DNA of 64,000 nucleotides from Flavobacteriia bacterium (GTDB lineage: Bacteria > Bacteroidota > Bacteroidia > Flavobacteriales_D > Crocinitomicaceae). Below are positions 20,102 to 29,743 of the stretch, one piece after another. The stretch is taken from contig CANFHU010000004.1 in assembly GCA_947446925.1 (NCBI GenBank), positions 62,001 through 126,000 of the forward strand, read 5' to 3'. A model generated the notes under the pieces. That model was not told where the DNA came from. It searched no databases and saw only the letters and a program-made list of their open reading frames with translations. A program made the translations under genes and the position numbers. The number at the start of each line of letters is the position of its first letter. Positions within the stretch are counted from its first letter, which is position 1.

Positions 20102-20801
20102 ATATGGATATTATTCCATTTTCATCAGCTAAATTATTCTTAATTACAACATTTTTTATTCTTTTAAAATAGTTGTGACCACCCTTTTTTTTCATGTAGG
20201 CGTTGGGTTCAAAATTTTGTCTAACACAATATGCAATTACATCATTCATTTGATGTAAAAGTGAGTTTTTAGAATCTCTAAAAATAGGATCTTCAATTAG
20301 GTTTTCAATTTTATTATTTATTGCATGTCTTTGCTTTCTTACTATAATTCTAAGTTTCTCTCCTTCTGTGTTATCGGATAATATTAACCCTTTTTCATAT
20401 TGGTGTTTAGATTTTAAATTTTCCTCAAACGTTTGTATTAATTGAATCCATGTTGAATTAAAAACATCTACATTAGGGTCTGATTTGAATTTTACGACAC
20501 TGAAAATTTCAATGTTTTCTTGTGAATTTAACCAATCGATACATTTTTTTATAATATCTAATCGATCATTCCTCTTTATTCTTACTAATTCTTTAGGACG
20601 ATTAATTAATTCATTACAATGAATTTCTTCTCTTAGTTTTAGACCTTTAGTATCCCTTAGTTTTTTTCTAAAATTTACTAATTCATCTAATGTCTCCCTC
20701 CATTTTGATTCATGAACAATTATTGCTGATAAAACAAAATATTTTGTAGGGCTGTTATTTAATCCAACATCACCGCTTTCGTCTACATATAATAAATACA
20801 T
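20100..20801 (-). CDS. DUF3800 domain protein
   Basis: A 233-residue protein beginning MYLLYVDESGDVG. The VDESGD motif at residues 6-11 is the hallmark of DUF3800, a family with a predicted RNase H-like fold. Further family features are KYFVLSAIIV, the mid-region IHCNELIN and ILSDNTEG. Members are often found among mobile or defence genes, but here the gene stands alone between rpoN (convergent) and a membrane-protein gene (divergent). No signal peptide or membrane segment. Function unproven. Confidence 0.85.
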   Translation of the reverse strand: MYLLYVDESGDVGLNNSPTKYFVLSAIIVHESKWRETLDELVNFRKKLRDTKGLKLREEIHCNELINRPKELVRIKRNDRLDIIKKCIDWLNSQENIEIFSVVKFKSDPNVDVFNSTWIQLIQTFEENLKSKHQYEKGLILSDNTEGEKLRIIVRKQRHAINNKIENLIEDPIFRDSKNSLLHQMNDVIAYCVRQNFEPNAYMKKKGGHNYFKRIKNVVIKNNLADENGIISI

Positions 20802-20868
20802 CTCTTAAATTTGTCTACCTAAGATAATTAACATTTTTATTAAATAAAAGTTTCAGTACATTTGATTC

Positions 20869-21516
20869 ATGAAATTTCTCGCTAACCTAATCTCTTGGAT
20901 TTTCCTTCCACTGTTCATGCCTGTCTATGCATTGATCTTAACGATGTATATTCCTTCCTTAGAAGCGGGATCTTTTGAAAACAAGACGATTTATCTATTG
21001 GACCCACGTTTGAAGTTAGCTTTGTTAGGTATCTTCTTTCTTTTTTCATTTTTAGCGCCTGCAATTTCTTTGGTGATTTTGAAGCGAAATAACAAAATTT
21101 CTAATTTAGAGATTGATAATCGTTCGGAGCGTTCGATACCAATTTTAATTACCGCAATCTATAGTGCCGTTCTTGCTTGGTTTTTGATGGTAAAGACTCC
21201 TGCAGGAATTTTACCACCTGCTATCTATTTATTACCAGCCGGCGGTACGATAGCGATTTTATTCGTTTTGCTTATTACCCGATTTGATAAGATTAGTTTG
21301 CATGCCTTAGGTGTTGGTATGTTAATGGGGTTTTTGATTGCTTATTTCCAAACTCAGGCTCAATTTCAATTAGGCATTTTGTTTCTGGCGACGATTGTAA
21401 GTGGTGTAGTAATGTCAGCGCGTTTATATTTAGGTAAACATAATTTACGCCAATGTTTGATGGGGTATTTTTTAGGGATGTTAGTTATTTATATTACCAT
21501 TAAAATGTTTGGATAG
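20869..21516 (+). CDS. Integral membrane protein, PAP2-like
   Basis: A 215-residue protein with about six membrane helices. The C-terminal SARLYLGKHNLRQCLMGYFLG resembles the SRxYLGxHxxxDxxxG end of PAP2-type membrane phosphatases. The usual upstream KxxxxxxRP and PSGH catalytic motifs are not evident, although a NRSERSIPI segment sits after the second or third helix. It may therefore be a non-catalytic relative of PAP2. No operon partner: the next genes are convergent. Function unknown. Confidence 0.65.
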   Translation: MKFLANLISWIFLPLFMPVYALILTMYIPSLEAGSFENKTIYLLDPRLKLALLGIFFLFSFLAPAISLVILKRNNKISNLEIDNRSERSIPILITAIYSAVLAWFLMVKTPAGILPPAIYLLPAGGTIAILFVLLITRFDKISLHALGVGMLMGFLIAYFQTQAQFQLGILFLATIVSGVVMSARLYLGKHNLRQCLMGYFLGMLVIYITIKMFG

Positions 21517-21628
21517 TTTCTATCTTTTTTATTTGTCGATTTCGGTGTTTTAAGTAAATACCTCCATCATTAAGATGGTTTCTAAATGTAAGTTCATTCT
21601 TCTTTAATTCTATTTCACCCTCCTCTTT

Positions 21629-21644
21629 CCTCCCTCAAGGGAGG
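21629..21644. repeat. Small perfect hairpin in the 21.5-21.7 kb intergenic gap
   Basis: CCTCCC TCAA GGGAGG is a perfect 6-bp stem with a tetraloop and stands out as GC-rich in AT-rich surroundings. No T-run follows, so it is not a classical terminator. The rest of this 261-nt gap holds only the accC terminator and a run of short GTCTAAT/GTCTTT-like near-repeats at 21740-21780. Confidence 0.5.
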
Positions 21645-21697
21645 ATGCCTTTAAATTATTTATAAAACTCTGTTTATCTCGTTTCTTGATTACAAAA

Positions 21698-21729
21698 AAA
21701 AGGCTGTTTCAATCAAGAAACAGCCTTTT
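21698..21729 (-). terminator. Terminator of the acc operon
   Basis: A perfect 13-bp stem (AAAAGGCTGTTTC / GAAACAGCCTTTT) with a 6-nt loop. On the minus strand a long T-run follows, about 50 nt after the accC stop. Confidence 0.9.
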
Positions 21730-21777
21730 AATTTAGTTGTCCAAAAGTCTAATGTCTTTCGTCTAATAGTCTTTTGT

Positions 21778-23112
21778 CTAGTATTCAAAAGTCTCCATGA
21801 ACTTAGTCGTAAAGTTTCCATTACAGAAATCTTCGTTCATCATTAATTTTTGGTGGAAAGGAATGGTAGTTTTAATACCTTCAATGATGTATTCATCCAA
21901 TGCTCTTCGCATTTTAAGAATTGCTTCTTCACGTGTTTGAGCTACTACGATCAACTTTGAAATCATTGAGTCGTAGTTTGGTGGTATTGTATATCCTGAG
22001 TATGCGTGTGTATCGATACGAACTCCGTGACCACCTGGACAGTGGTATGTTGTAATTAACCCTGGTGAAGGTCTAAAATCATTGAACGGATCTTCTGCAT
22101 TGATACGACATTGAATCGCGTGTAATTGTGGGAAGTAGTTTTTACCAGAGATTTTTTCACCAGCAGCAATTTTAATTTGCTCTTTAATTAAGTCGAAGTT
22201 AATTACTTCTTCTGTAATGGTGTGCTCCACTTGGATACGTGTATTCATTTCCATGAAATAGAAATCACGGTTTTTATCCACCAAGAACTCAACTGTACCT
22301 ACACCCTCGTAATTTACCGCTTTCGTAGCTTTAATTGCAGCTTCACCCATACGTTGACGTAAGTCCTCTGTCATGAATGGGGATGGTGTTTCTTCTACTA
22401 ATTTTTGGTGTCTACGTTGGATGGAACAATCACGCTCGGACATATGACAAGCATTACCATATTGGTCACCCGCAATTTGAATTTCAATGTGACGAGGTTC
22501 CTCAATGTATTTTTCCATGTAGATACCATCGTTACCGAATGCAGCAGCAGCTTCTTGTTTTGCGGAATTCCAAAGCGCTTCCATGTCTTCCTCTTTCCAA
22601 ACAATACGCATCCCTTTACCACCACCACCAGCAGTTGCTTTGATGATCACTGGGTAAACGATTTGTTTCGCTTGAACGATTGCATCTTCTAAACTTTCTA
22701 CTAAGCCAACAGAACCTGGAATACAAGGAACTCCTGCAGCAATCATTGTTGCTTTTGCAGTTGCTTTATCTCCCATGTTACGGATTTGTTCTGGTAATGC
22801 ACCAATGAATTTAATTCCGTGTTGTTGACAAATTTCGGAGAATTTTTCATTCTCAGACAAGAAACCATATCCTGGGTGAATTGCATCCGCATTCGTTATT
22901 TCAGCCGCAGCTATAATGTTTGCGATTGATAAATAGGATTTGGAACTTACAGGAGGTCCGATACATACAGCTTCATCTGCAAAACGAACAGGTAAACTAT
23001 CTTTATCAGCTGTCGAATATACAGCAACAGTTTTAATTCCCATTTCTTTACATGTACGAATCACACGTAAAGCAATCTCACCTCTGTTTGCAATTAATAT
23101 TTTTTTAAACAT
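21778..23112 (-). CDS. accC: Acetyl-CoA carboxylase, biotin carboxylase subunit
   Basis: AccC carboxylates biotin on AccB using ATP and bicarbonate, the first half-reaction of malonyl-CoA synthesis. The 444-residue protein has the biotin-carboxylase N-domain ([20 protein letters not shown]), the ATP-grasp glycine loop ([14 protein letters not shown]), [13 protein letters not shown], the metal/catalytic stretch [15 protein letters not shown] and the C-domain [15 protein letters not shown]. Full length. It is the last gene of the fatty-acid block, 82 nt after accB. Confidence 0.97.
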   Translation of the reverse strand: MFKKILIANRGEIALRVIRTCKEMGIKTVAVYSTADKDSLPVRFADEAVCIGPPVSSKSYLSIANIIAAAEITNADAIHPGYGFLSENEKFSEICQQHGIKFIGALPEQIRNMGDKATAKATMIAAGVPCIPGSVGLVESLEDAIVQAKQIVYPVIIKATAGGGGKGMRIVWKEEDMEALWNSAKQEAAAAFGNDGIYMEKYIEEPRHIEIQIAGDQYGNACHMSERDCSIQRRHQKLVEETPSPFMTEDLRQRMGEAAIKATKAVNYEGVGTVEFLVDKNRDFYFMEMNTRIQVEHTITEEVINFDLIKEQIKIAAGEKISGKNYFPQLHAIQCRINAEDPFNDFRPSPGLITTYHCPGGHGVRIDTHAYSGYTIPPNYDSMISKLIVVAQTREEAILKMRRALDEYIIEGIKTTIPFHQKLMMNEDFCNGNFTTKFMETFEY

Positions 23113-23194
23113 CTGTTACTAATTTAATATGAAAAAGGGACTTGCATTTTAGATTATATCTAAAATTTCAAATCCCAATTAAATGAATGAATTA

Positions 23195-23674
23195 TTAAGC
23201 TGGATCAACCAAGAATAATGGTTGGTCGTATTCTACTGGAGAAGCATCGTCCACTAATACTTTAACGATTTTACCAGAAATTTCTGCTTCGATATCGTTA
23301 AATAATTTCATTGCTTCAATGATACAAACTACCTTACCTTTTTCGATTGAATCCCCAACGTTTGCTAATGCTGGTTTATCAGGTGATGTTGCACGGTAAA
23401 AAGTTCCAATCATTGGAGACTTAATAGTAATGTATTTTGATTCTTCAGAGGCAGCTGGTGCTTTTGGTGCTTCAGGAGCAACAGAAGTTGGAGCGGCAAC
23501 AGGTGCAGGAGCAGCAATTTGTTGTGGAGCTTGTACGTATACTGTATGCTCTTCTTTTTTACTTTTATTCTCTGCTTTGATAACGATTTTAAAATCTTTT
23601 TGTTCGATTTCAACTTCGCTAACGCCTGATTTAGAAACAAACTTGATTAAATCTTGAATTTCTGTTAAGTTCAT
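23195..23674 (-). CDS. accB: Acetyl-CoA carboxylase, biotin carboxyl carrier protein
   Basis: AccB carries biotin between the carboxylase and carboxyltransferase subunits. The 159-residue protein has a short N-terminal domain, an Ala/Pro-rich flexible linker at about 49-75, and a biotinyl domain. The biotin acceptor is Lys123 in EAMKLFNDIE; the residue after KL is Phe rather than the usual Met, a tolerated variant. Other landmarks are SPMIGTFYRA and VGDSIEKGKVVCIIE. It lies 24 nt after fabH and is followed by accC. Confidence 0.96.
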   Translation of the reverse strand: MNLTEIQDLIKFVSKSGVSEVEIEQKDFKIVIKAENKSKKEEHTVYVQAPQQIAAPAPVAAPTSVAPEAPKAPAASEESKYITIKSPMIGTFYRATSPDKPALANVGDSIEKGKVVCIIEAMKLFNDIEAEISGKIVKVLVDDASPVEYDQPLFLVDPA

Positions 23675-23698
23675 GTTTTGATTTATTAGTTCTTAATA

Positions 23699-24688
23699 TT
23701 ATGAATTATAGGCCCATTTTAAATAAACGGATCCCCAAGTAAATCCTCCTCCAAAAGCAGATAACAATAAATTATCTCCTTTTTTCAATTGTTTTTCCCA
23801 ATCCCACAAACATAAAGGTAATGTTCCTGCTGTTGTATTACCATACTTTTGTATGTTAATCATCACTTTTTCTTTTGGAATTCCACATCTTTCTGCAGTC
23901 GCATCAATGATACGTAAGTTTGCTTGGTGTGGTACTAACCAATTGATATCTTCACTTTTCAAATTGTTTTTCTCCATGATTTCTGCAGAAACTTCTGCCA
24001 TGTTAGTAACTGCAAATTTGAAAACTGTTTTTCCTTCTTGTTTTACGTAGTGGTCTCTGTTTTGTACAGTTTCTAGTGTTGCAGGATTTGCAGAACCACC
24101 AGCTGGTTGAATTAGGTAATGTCTACCAGAACCGTCGCTACGCAAGATAGCATCCATCACACCTAAATTTTCGGTGTTTGGTTCTAATAATACAACTCCT
24201 GCACCATCTCCAAAGATAACACATGTTGTACGATCCTCATAATCGATAATCGAACTCATTTTATCTACACCAACCACAAGTACTTTTTTGTGTGTTCCTG
24301 CTTCAATGAATTTTGAACCTGTTTGTAGTGCGTAAATAAATCCAGAGCATGCTGCAATTAAGTCGAATCCCCATGCATTTGTCATTCCAACTTTATCACA
24401 AATAATATTTGCTGTACTAGGGAATGGGTGATCTGGGGTAACTGTTGCAACAATTACTAATTCAATATCTAATGGATCAATCCCTTTTTTTGCGAGTAAA
24501 GCCTTTACAGCTTCTGCGCCCATGTCTGAAGATGCACCATTTTTCATGATTCTTCTTTCAGATATTCCGGTTCTTGTCAGAATCCACTCGTCTGTTGTAT
24601 CAACGATTTTTGCCAAATCGTGATTTGTTACAACAGTTTCTGGTAAATATCCATGAACTCCGGTAATTGCGGCTGTAATTTTGCTCAT
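23699..24688 (-). CDS. fabH: 3-oxoacyl-ACP synthase III
   Basis: FabH (KAS III) condenses acetyl- or branched acyl-CoA with malonyl-ACP to start fatty acid synthesis. The 329-residue protein shows the catalytic triad: Cys114 in AACSGF, His in VPHQANLRI and Asn in [12 protein letters not shown] chose ATG 24688 ([17 protein letters not shown]). The longer start at 24715 would overlap plsX and adds residues not seen in the family. The start lies 5 nt after the plsX stop, consistent with tight co-transcription. Confidence 0.96.
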   Translation of the reverse strand: MSKITAAITGVHGYLPETVVTNHDLAKIVDTTDEWILTRTGISERRIMKNGASSDMGAEAVKALLAKKGIDPLDIELVIVATVTPDHPFPSTANIICDKVGMTNAWGFDLIAACSGFIYALQTGSKFIEAGTHKKVLVVGVDKMSSIIDYEDRTTCVIFGDGAGVVLLEPNTENLGVMDAILRSDGSGRHYLIQPAGGSANPATLETVQNRDHYVKQEGKTVFKFAVTNMAEVSAEIMEKNNLKSEDINWLVPHQANLRIIDATAERCGIPKEKVMINIQKYGNTTAGTLPLCLWDWEKQLKKGDNLLLSAFGGGFTWGSVYLKWAYNS

Positions 24689-24692
24689 ATAA

Positions 24693-25631
24693 CTAGTTAA
24701 ATGCTTCGTTAACACGTGTGGCTAATCCGGATTTTGCTACTTCATAGGAATGTAACAACATGTTTTTTACTGCGATATCATTGGAGATACCATGTCCAAT
24801 AATCACATTACCTTTCACTCCTAAAATTGGAGTACCACCGTAATTTTCATAATTGAAACGATCGAAATATGCATCTTGTATACCTCGTTTTTTCATCATG
24901 TAATACAATCCTTCCGCTTGCTTAAGCACAATATTCCCTGTGAATCCATCACAAACAATAACATCTGCCTTTCCTCGGAAAATGTCTCTACCTTCTATGT
25001 TTCCAATGAAATTTACTTCCTCGGATTCTGCGAGTAATTTGTGTACTGCAATCGTTAGTAGGTTTCCTTTTGTTTCTTCTTCCCCTATGTTCAATAATGC
25101 TACTTTAGGATTTTCTATACCGTATACGTTTTTAGCATACAATGAACCTAAAACAGCAAATTGATAAAGTACATCTGGTTTACAATCTGCATTAGAACCA
25201 ACGTCTAATAATACAGAATTACCTCCGTCAAACGATGGTATAACCGAAGTAATACATGGGCGAATAATTCCAGGAATTGTATTGACTTTATAAATCGCTC
25301 CCACTAACATTGCGCCTGTGTTTCCAGTACTAGCAAAAGCATCAATTTCTTTTTTTGCTAATAAGTCAAAGCCTACAGAAATAGAACTGTTAGGTTTTTG
25401 AGGAATTGCACGCGTTGGATGGTCATGCATTGTGATGACATCTGGTGCATGTACGATTTCGAAATCATCAGGATTGGCTCCACGCGCCTTTAGGTCATCA
25501 ACGATAGTATCGTGATCACCTAATAGTACGAGTTTTACGTCCCGAGGAAGTTCTTTTTGAGCGAGAATCGCACCAGATATATTTGCATCTGGTGCGAAAT
25601 CGCCACCTAAAATATCTATTCCTATCTTCAT
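24693..25631 (-). CDS. plsX: Phosphate acyltransferase PlsX
   Basis: PlsX makes acyl-phosphate from acyl-ACP for phospholipid synthesis, at the membrane surface. The 312-residue protein begins [20 protein letters not shown] and shows the family blocks [37 protein letters not shown] and [12 protein letters not shown]. Full length. It stands between rpmF and fabH in the classical rpmF-plsX-fabH order. Confidence 0.97.
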   Translation of the reverse strand: MKIGIDILGGDFAPDANISGAILAQKELPRDVKLVLLGDHDTIVDDLKARGANPDDFEIVHAPDVITMHDHPTRAIPQKPNSSISVGFDLLAKKEIDAFASTGNTGAMLVGAIYKVNTIPGIIRPCITSVIPSFDGGNSVLLDVGSNADCKPDVLYQFAVLGSLYAKNVYGIENPKVALLNIGEEETKGNLLTIAVHKLLAESEEVNFIGNIEGRDIFRGKADVIVCDGFTGNIVLKQAEGLYYMMKKRGIQDAYFDRFNYENYGGTPILGVKGNVIIGHGISNDIAVKNMLLHSYEVAKSGLATRVNEAFN

Positions 25632-25648
25632 CAGGAAGAATGAATTAA

Positions 25649-25840
25649 TTAAATCGCTACTTCTTTTTCAGCTACTACTTTACCTTTGTAGTAAAGTTTT
25701 CCTTCATGCCAGTGCGCATGGTGGAATAAATGAGGCTGACCTGTAGTTGGACAAATCGCAATATTGTCAGCTACTGCTTTAAAATGCGTTCTTCTTTTGT
25801 CTCTTCTAGTTGTCGAAGTTCTTCGTTTAGGATGTGCCAT
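25649..25840 (-). CDS. rpmF: 50S ribosomal protein L32
   Basis: A 63-residue protein beginning [20 protein letters not shown], the L32 signature. The zinc-ribbon half is degenerate: only one Cys remains ([12 protein letters not shown]), where zinc-binding forms have two CxxC-type pairs. This looks like a zinc-independent variant. It lies between the DUF177 gene and plsX, as in many bacteria. Confidence 0.95.
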   Translation of the reverse strand: MAHPKRRTSTTRRDKRRTHFKAVADNIAICPTTGQPHLFHHAHWHEGKLYYKGKVVAEKEVAI

Positions 25841-25864
25841 TTTACTTTGTTTATATTATAACGT

Positions 25865-26488
25865 TTAATTCAAATTTTTTAATATCGCGAATTGCGGATT
25901 AATTGGTCTGTCAAGAGGGTCGTCTTCCGGTTCTTCTTGGTCGTCTGAATCATTTTCGTCTTCATCTTCCCAATCTTCGTCGTCTTCCCAATCTTCGTCC
26001 TCATCCCAATCCTCATCGTCAAGTTTTTCCTCTTCTACATGCGCATTGATAGTATGCTTTTGTATTAATTCCCACATTTCTTCATCACATTCACCAGGTT
26101 TATGTGTTGCTCTCAATGGTAATAAGGAAGTAATTAATTCATAAATCGGGAACGTAACGTCTATTTGATAACTATCCGGGTGTAATACCACTAAATTTTC
26201 ATCTTCTTCGTCTTCTGTTCCGAATTTGTAAATCAATCTATATTCTCCTTGAACATCCAAATTCATTGGCGTATCACAGCGATCACACGTAGTAGAAACA
26301 GAACCTTTAACTGCAAATAATGCGATTAACATGGTTTCTTTTTTTTCTAATTCTAACGTCGCTTTCAACGCGCCTTCATGAATTATGGAGTATTCCATGG
26401 ATTCAAAGAACGGTGTATTTATCTCGTATTCGAAATAATGTTTTCCTACTTTTAAACCAACAAATGGAATGTTAAATTCGTTCTTCAT
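25865..26488 (-). CDS. DUF177/YceD family protein
   Basis: A 207-residue protein of the YceD/DUF177 family, which is encoded next to rpmF in many bacteria and has been linked to 23S rRNA processing. It contains TCDRCDTPM with a CxxC pair. The last 60 residues are unusually acidic, with WDED/WEDE repeats, before a short basic-neutral tail. I chose ATG 26488 (MKNEFNIPFVGLKVG) over the start ten codons upstream, because the extra residues are not typical. It heads the rpmF-plsX-fabH-accB-accC block. Confidence 0.88.
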   Translation of the reverse strand: MKNEFNIPFVGLKVGKHYFEYEINTPFFESMEYSIIHEGALKATLELEKKETMLIALFAVKGSVSTTCDRCDTPMNLDVQGEYRLIYKFGTEDEEDENLVVLHPDSYQIDVTFPIYELITSLLPLRATHKPGECDEEMWELIQKHTINAHVEEEKLDDEDWDEDEDWEDDEDWEDEDENDSDDQEEPEDDPLDRPINPQFAILKNLN

Positions 26489-26595
26489 TCTTTTCGTTTC
26501 ATTAAAATAGGAAAACAAAGGTAATAAAATTAAACGAAGATTGTTTATATCTTTTTAATTTTTACTCTTTTTATTCCTTTTACGTTGCTTTTTCT

Positions 26596-27690
26596 TTATT
26601 CAACGCGATTGTTTGCGAATGGTTTTCGTTTAAATTCAGGCGATTTTTGTTCCGTTAATGGGTTCGTTTGAATTTCTTTTACAAATTTTCGTGTTTTATA
26701 AATATCTACTGCTAAGTATATTGCATTTCGCATAGATTGCGCAGATGCAATTCCTTTCCCTGAAATATCAAAAGCAGTTCCGTGATCTGGGGAAGTACGT
26801 ACAATTGGCAGTCCAGCGGTAAAGTTTACTCCTTCATCAAAAGTTAATGCTTTAAAACCAGTTAGACCTTGGTCATGATACATGGCTAATACCGCGTCAA
26901 ATTGATTGAATTGGGATGATCCGAAAAATCCATCTGCTGGGTAAGGTCCGAAAACAAGCATTCCTTTATCAAAATTTTCTTTAATAATTGGAATGATTAT
27001 TTCTTCTTCTTCCTTGCCTAATTTACCATTTTCACCTGCGTGTGGATTTAATCCAAGAACAGCAATTTTTGGTCTAACTATCCCGAAATCTTTTTTCAAA
27101 CTGTTTTCCAAAACGGTAAGTTTCGCTTGAATTTTTTCTTTCGATAAATTATCTGAAACTTCTTTTACGGGGATATGACTCGTTGCTAAAGCAACCCGTA
27201 AATTTTGACCAACCATCATCATTAGTGCTTCTTCTTGATTCGAAAGATGCGCTAAATATTCGGTGTGACCGGGGAATTTAAAATCTGCTAAAGCAATTGC
27301 TTCTTTAGAAATTGGTGCCGTGACAAGTACATCTATTTTACCAGATGCTAAATCTTGCGTTGCTCTTTCTAATGATGCAAAGGCATATTTACCTCCTGTT
27401 TCATTCATTTCACCAATTTGAAAACGTACTTCGTCATTCCAAACGTTGATCACATTGATTTTATGTGCAATTGCATCATCTGCGGTTCTACAAGATTGGT
27501 AAGCGAACTCTTCCTCTTTCACCATTTTTTTATGGTAAGAAATAGTTTTTGTTGAACCGTATATAATTGGTGTAAATTCAGTTAAAATACGTGCGTCACC
27601 TAGCGCTTTGATGATTACTTCCGGACCAATTCCATTGACATCTCCGATGGTGATGCCTACGCGAATTACTGCTTGTTTATCCTTTTCCAT
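26596..27690 (-). CDS. pdxA: 4-hydroxythreonine-4-phosphate dehydrogenase
   Basis: PdxA oxidises 4-phosphohydroxy-L-threonine in the DXP-dependent pathway of pyridoxal phosphate synthesis. The 364-residue protein begins with RVGITIGDVNGIGPEVIIKA and has the family blocks TAPISKEAI, FPGHTEYLA, LGLNPHAGENG, the metal-ligand motif YHDQGLTGFKAL and TSPDHGTAFDISGKG. Length is slightly above the E. coli enzyme, as common in Bacteroidota. Its start overlaps the end of the upstream aminopeptidase gene by 14 nt, so translation is probably coupled. Confidence 0.96.
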   Translation of the reverse strand: MEKDKQAVIRVGITIGDVNGIGPEVIIKALGDARILTEFTPIIYGSTKTISYHKKMVKEEEFAYQSCRTADDAIAHKINVINVWNDEVRFQIGEMNETGGKYAFASLERATQDLASGKIDVLVTAPISKEAIALADFKFPGHTEYLAHLSNQEEALMMMVGQNLRVALATSHIPVKEVSDNLSKEKIQAKLTVLENSLKKDFGIVRPKIAVLGLNPHAGENGKLGKEEEEIIIPIIKENFDKGMLVFGPYPADGFFGSSQFNQFDAVLAMYHDQGLTGFKALTFDEGVNFTAGLPIVRTSPDHGTAFDISGKGIASAQSMRNAIYLAVDIYKTRKFVKEIQTNPLTEQKSPEFKRKPFANNRVE

Positions 27691-29080
27691 GGTAGTTGTT
27701 TTCTAAGAAATGTGTTAACAAACGAATTCCAACACCGGTACCTCCAAGTCCTTTATAGTTTTCTTTCGCTTCTAAGAAAGAAGGTCCAGCAATGTCTAAA
27801 TGAACATAAGGGGCTGTTACGAAATGTTCTAGAAATTTACCTGCAGTTATCATTCCTGCATTTCTTCCGCCGATATTTTTCATATCTGCAATGGAAGACT
27901 TTAATTGGTCTTTATATTCATCCCAGAATGGAAGTTGCACTACGCGTTCGTGTACTTCATTTCCAGATTCTGTTAATTTATCCAATACTTTTTGTTTTGC
28001 GTTCCCCATCATACAGGAAGCTTTTGTTCCGATAGCTACCACTGCGGCACCCGTTAACGTAGCAGCATCAATGACTAATTCAGGGTTAAATTTATTGGAA
28101 TATGCTAAAGCATCGGCTAGTATCATACGACCTTCTGCATCTGTGTTTAATACTTCGATCGTTGTTCCGTCGTACATGTGAATCACATCCCCTGGTGCAT
28201 ACGCATTAAGTCCTGGTCGGTTGTCAGTCGCTGGAATTAATCCTATGATATGTACGGGAAGTTTATTTAATGCAGCGGCATAAATTGTACCAGCCATACA
28301 AGCAGCACCAGCCATGTCACTTTTCATTAAGTCCATGGAACTAGCAGTTGGTTTTAAACTTAAACCACCCGTATCGTACACAACCCCTTTACCTATTAAC
28401 ACAACTGGTTTTTTGTTTGTTGCATTTTTAGGTTTATACTCGATAACTGTAAACGTTGGTGGATCAATAGAACCCTTGTTTACAGCAAGTAAACCACCCA
28501 TTTTTAGTGCTTCGATTTTATTTTTTTCAAAAATTTCCACAGAAAAACCAGCGATTTCGCCAAGGGTAGCAATTTCATTTGCTAATTGAGTTGCTGTTAA
28601 AAAAGAAACTGGTTCATTCACCATGTCTCTTGCCCAAAGAACAGATTTAATTACGTTGTTTAGGTTTGTAATTTCTTCTTTGCCGAATTTTCCGATTACA
28701 AAAATATTCTCCAGTGCATATTTTTTCTTGTCCGCATCTTTGAAGTATTTTAAGAATTGGTAGTTTGACAGTGCGAAACCTTCAGCGACACTTAAAACGC
28801 CTTCTTTTTTACCAATGATGGTGATGTTTTTTTCAGCACGCGGAAGTTTTGCTCTTACATCATGCCCTGCAATGCGTAATTTTTCTTTGTTTTCATTTTC
28901 ACGGATGAAGAAAATGTGTTGGTTCCCTAATTTAAGGAAATCGAAATCTTCTTTTCCTTTAACAAATTCAGCCGCTTGTTGAAAAACAATTGTGTTTTCA
29001 GATTCTGCAACCGTGTTTTTTTTGTCCAATAGAAAAACGAGGCTTTCCGTTGGCGCGTAATTTTTTATTTCTTTTATCAT
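27677..29080 (-). CDS. Leucyl aminopeptidase family (M17) metallopeptidase
   Basis: An M17-type aminopeptidase that removes N-terminal residues from peptides in the cytoplasm, using two metal ions. The 467-residue protein has a variable N-terminal macro-like domain and a conserved C-terminal catalytic domain: IGKGVVYDTGGLSLKP, MKSDMAGAACM and the NTDAEGRMILADALAY signature that holds metal ligands and the catalytic Arg. It is shorter than E. coli PepA. pdxA follows with a 14-nt overlap. A gene symbol such as pepA is plausible but the family has several paralogues. Confidence 0.92.
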   Translation of the reverse strand: MIKEIKNYAPTESLVFLLDKKNTVAESENTIVFQQAAEFVKGKEDFDFLKLGNQHIFFIRENENKEKLRIAGHDVRAKLPRAEKNITIIGKKEGVLSVAEGFALSNYQFLKYFKDADKKKYALENIFVIGKFGKEEITNLNNVIKSVLWARDMVNEPVSFLTATQLANEIATLGEIAGFSVEIFEKNKIEALKMGGLLAVNKGSIDPPTFTVIEYKPKNATNKKPVVLIGKGVVYDTGGLSLKPTASSMDLMKSDMAGAACMAGTIYAAALNKLPVHIIGLIPATDNRPGLNAYAPGDVIHMYDGTTIEVLNTDAEGRMILADALAYSNKFNPELVIDAATLTGAAVVAIGTKASCMMGNAKQKVLDKLTESGNEVHERVVQLPFWDEYKDQLKSSIADMKNIGGRNAGMITAGKFLEHFVTAPYVHLDIAGPSFLEAKENYKGLGGTGVGIRLLTHFLENNYHGKG

Positions 29081-29094
29081 AGTAAATCTTTTTA

Positions 29095-29102
29095 CAAAAG
29101 TA
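29095..29102 (-). promoter_or_regulatory. Candidate -7 box for the aminopeptidase-pdxA operon
   Basis: On the minus strand TACTTTTG matches TAnnTTTG exactly, about 15 nt before the start codon. No TTTG is found at the expected -33 spacing, so this is a weak call and implies a short leader. Confidence 0.3.
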
Positions 29103-29169
29103 AAGGTAATGATTCCTTGTTAGATTTGGGATACTAGATAAAAGTCAATCAATAATAGGTGCGAAATAA

Positions 29170-29481
29170 TTATTTTTTTGTAAGTTGTTTTAATAATTTC
29201 TTTGGATCTTGTCTATTATCCCAAAACGCTAGTATTATTATGTCTCTGTCTTTAATTGTATAGAAAATACTGAAATGACCCATAGCAGATTCGTATACAT
29301 TTTGGATTTCAGTTTGTTTACATAGCAAAGGATTTTTTTGAATTAAATTGACATGGGATGATGTAATGTCAATTAAATCTTCTACATACTTCATATTTCC
29401 ATTTCGCTCTATCCAATATGTAAAAATATTTCTTCGTTGTTTAAAGGCAGTTTTTGTCCAAATTATTTTCCTTTTAACCAT
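29170..29481 (-). CDS. RelE/ParE-type toxin
   Basis: A 103-residue basic protein of the ParE/RelE superfamily: IIWTKTAFKQRRNIFTYW at the start, NPLLCKQTEIQNVYESAMGHFSIFYTI in the middle and IIILAFWDNRQDPKKL at the end, the usual strand order and length. ParE toxins target gyrase and RelE toxins cut mRNA at the ribosome; which applies cannot be read. It overlaps the upstream antitoxin gene by 19 nt, typical of a type II toxin-antitoxin operon. Confidence 0.88.
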   Translation of the reverse strand: MVKRKIIWTKTAFKQRRNIFTYWIERNGNMKYVEDLIDITSSHVNLIQKNPLLCKQTEIQNVYESAMGHFSIFYTIKDRDIIILAFWDNRQDPKKLLKQLTKK

Positions 29482-29705
29482 TCTAAATCAGATTTTAAAA
29501 CATCTTCATTAGAAATAATGTCTCCATTTTTGATATCGTTCAAACTAAATTGCAACATTGTTTTTTGCTCTTTAGTTAATTTAATTTTTTCGGAATGTAC
29601 ATTACTATTATCTAATAAATTTAGAATTGAAGAAAGGTAATTTTTATCTGTAATGGTTAATAATTTGTCAATTATTCCATTTCTAATAATATCTATTTGA
29701 GTCAT
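29463..29705 (-). CDS. Antitoxin of the ParE-type pair
   Basis: An 80-residue protein preceding and overlapping the toxin gene. The C-terminal half (LQFSLNDIKNGDIISNEDVLKSDLEWLKGK) resembles toxin-wrapping tails of Bacteroidota antitoxins; the N-terminal half should bind DNA or dimerise. No Pfam family is obvious by eye. The assignment rests mainly on position, length and overlap with the toxin. Confidence 0.78.
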   Translation of the reverse strand: MTQIDIIRNGIIDKLLTITDKNYLSSILNLLDNSNVHSEKIKLTKEQKTMLQFSLNDIKNGDIISNEDVLKSDLEWLKGK

Positions 29706-29743
29706 CTTTTCTTTTTTACTAAAATAAAAAAAATGAATCTATT

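Noticed and set aside
20857-20864. TACATTTG as a promoter -7 box for the 20869 gene
   Set aside because: It matches TAnnTTTG but lies only 4 nt before the ATG, so the transcript would start at or after the start codon.
22377-22692. Open frames opposite accC
   Set aside because: Three overlapping shadow frames with no coherent protein features; accC is certain.
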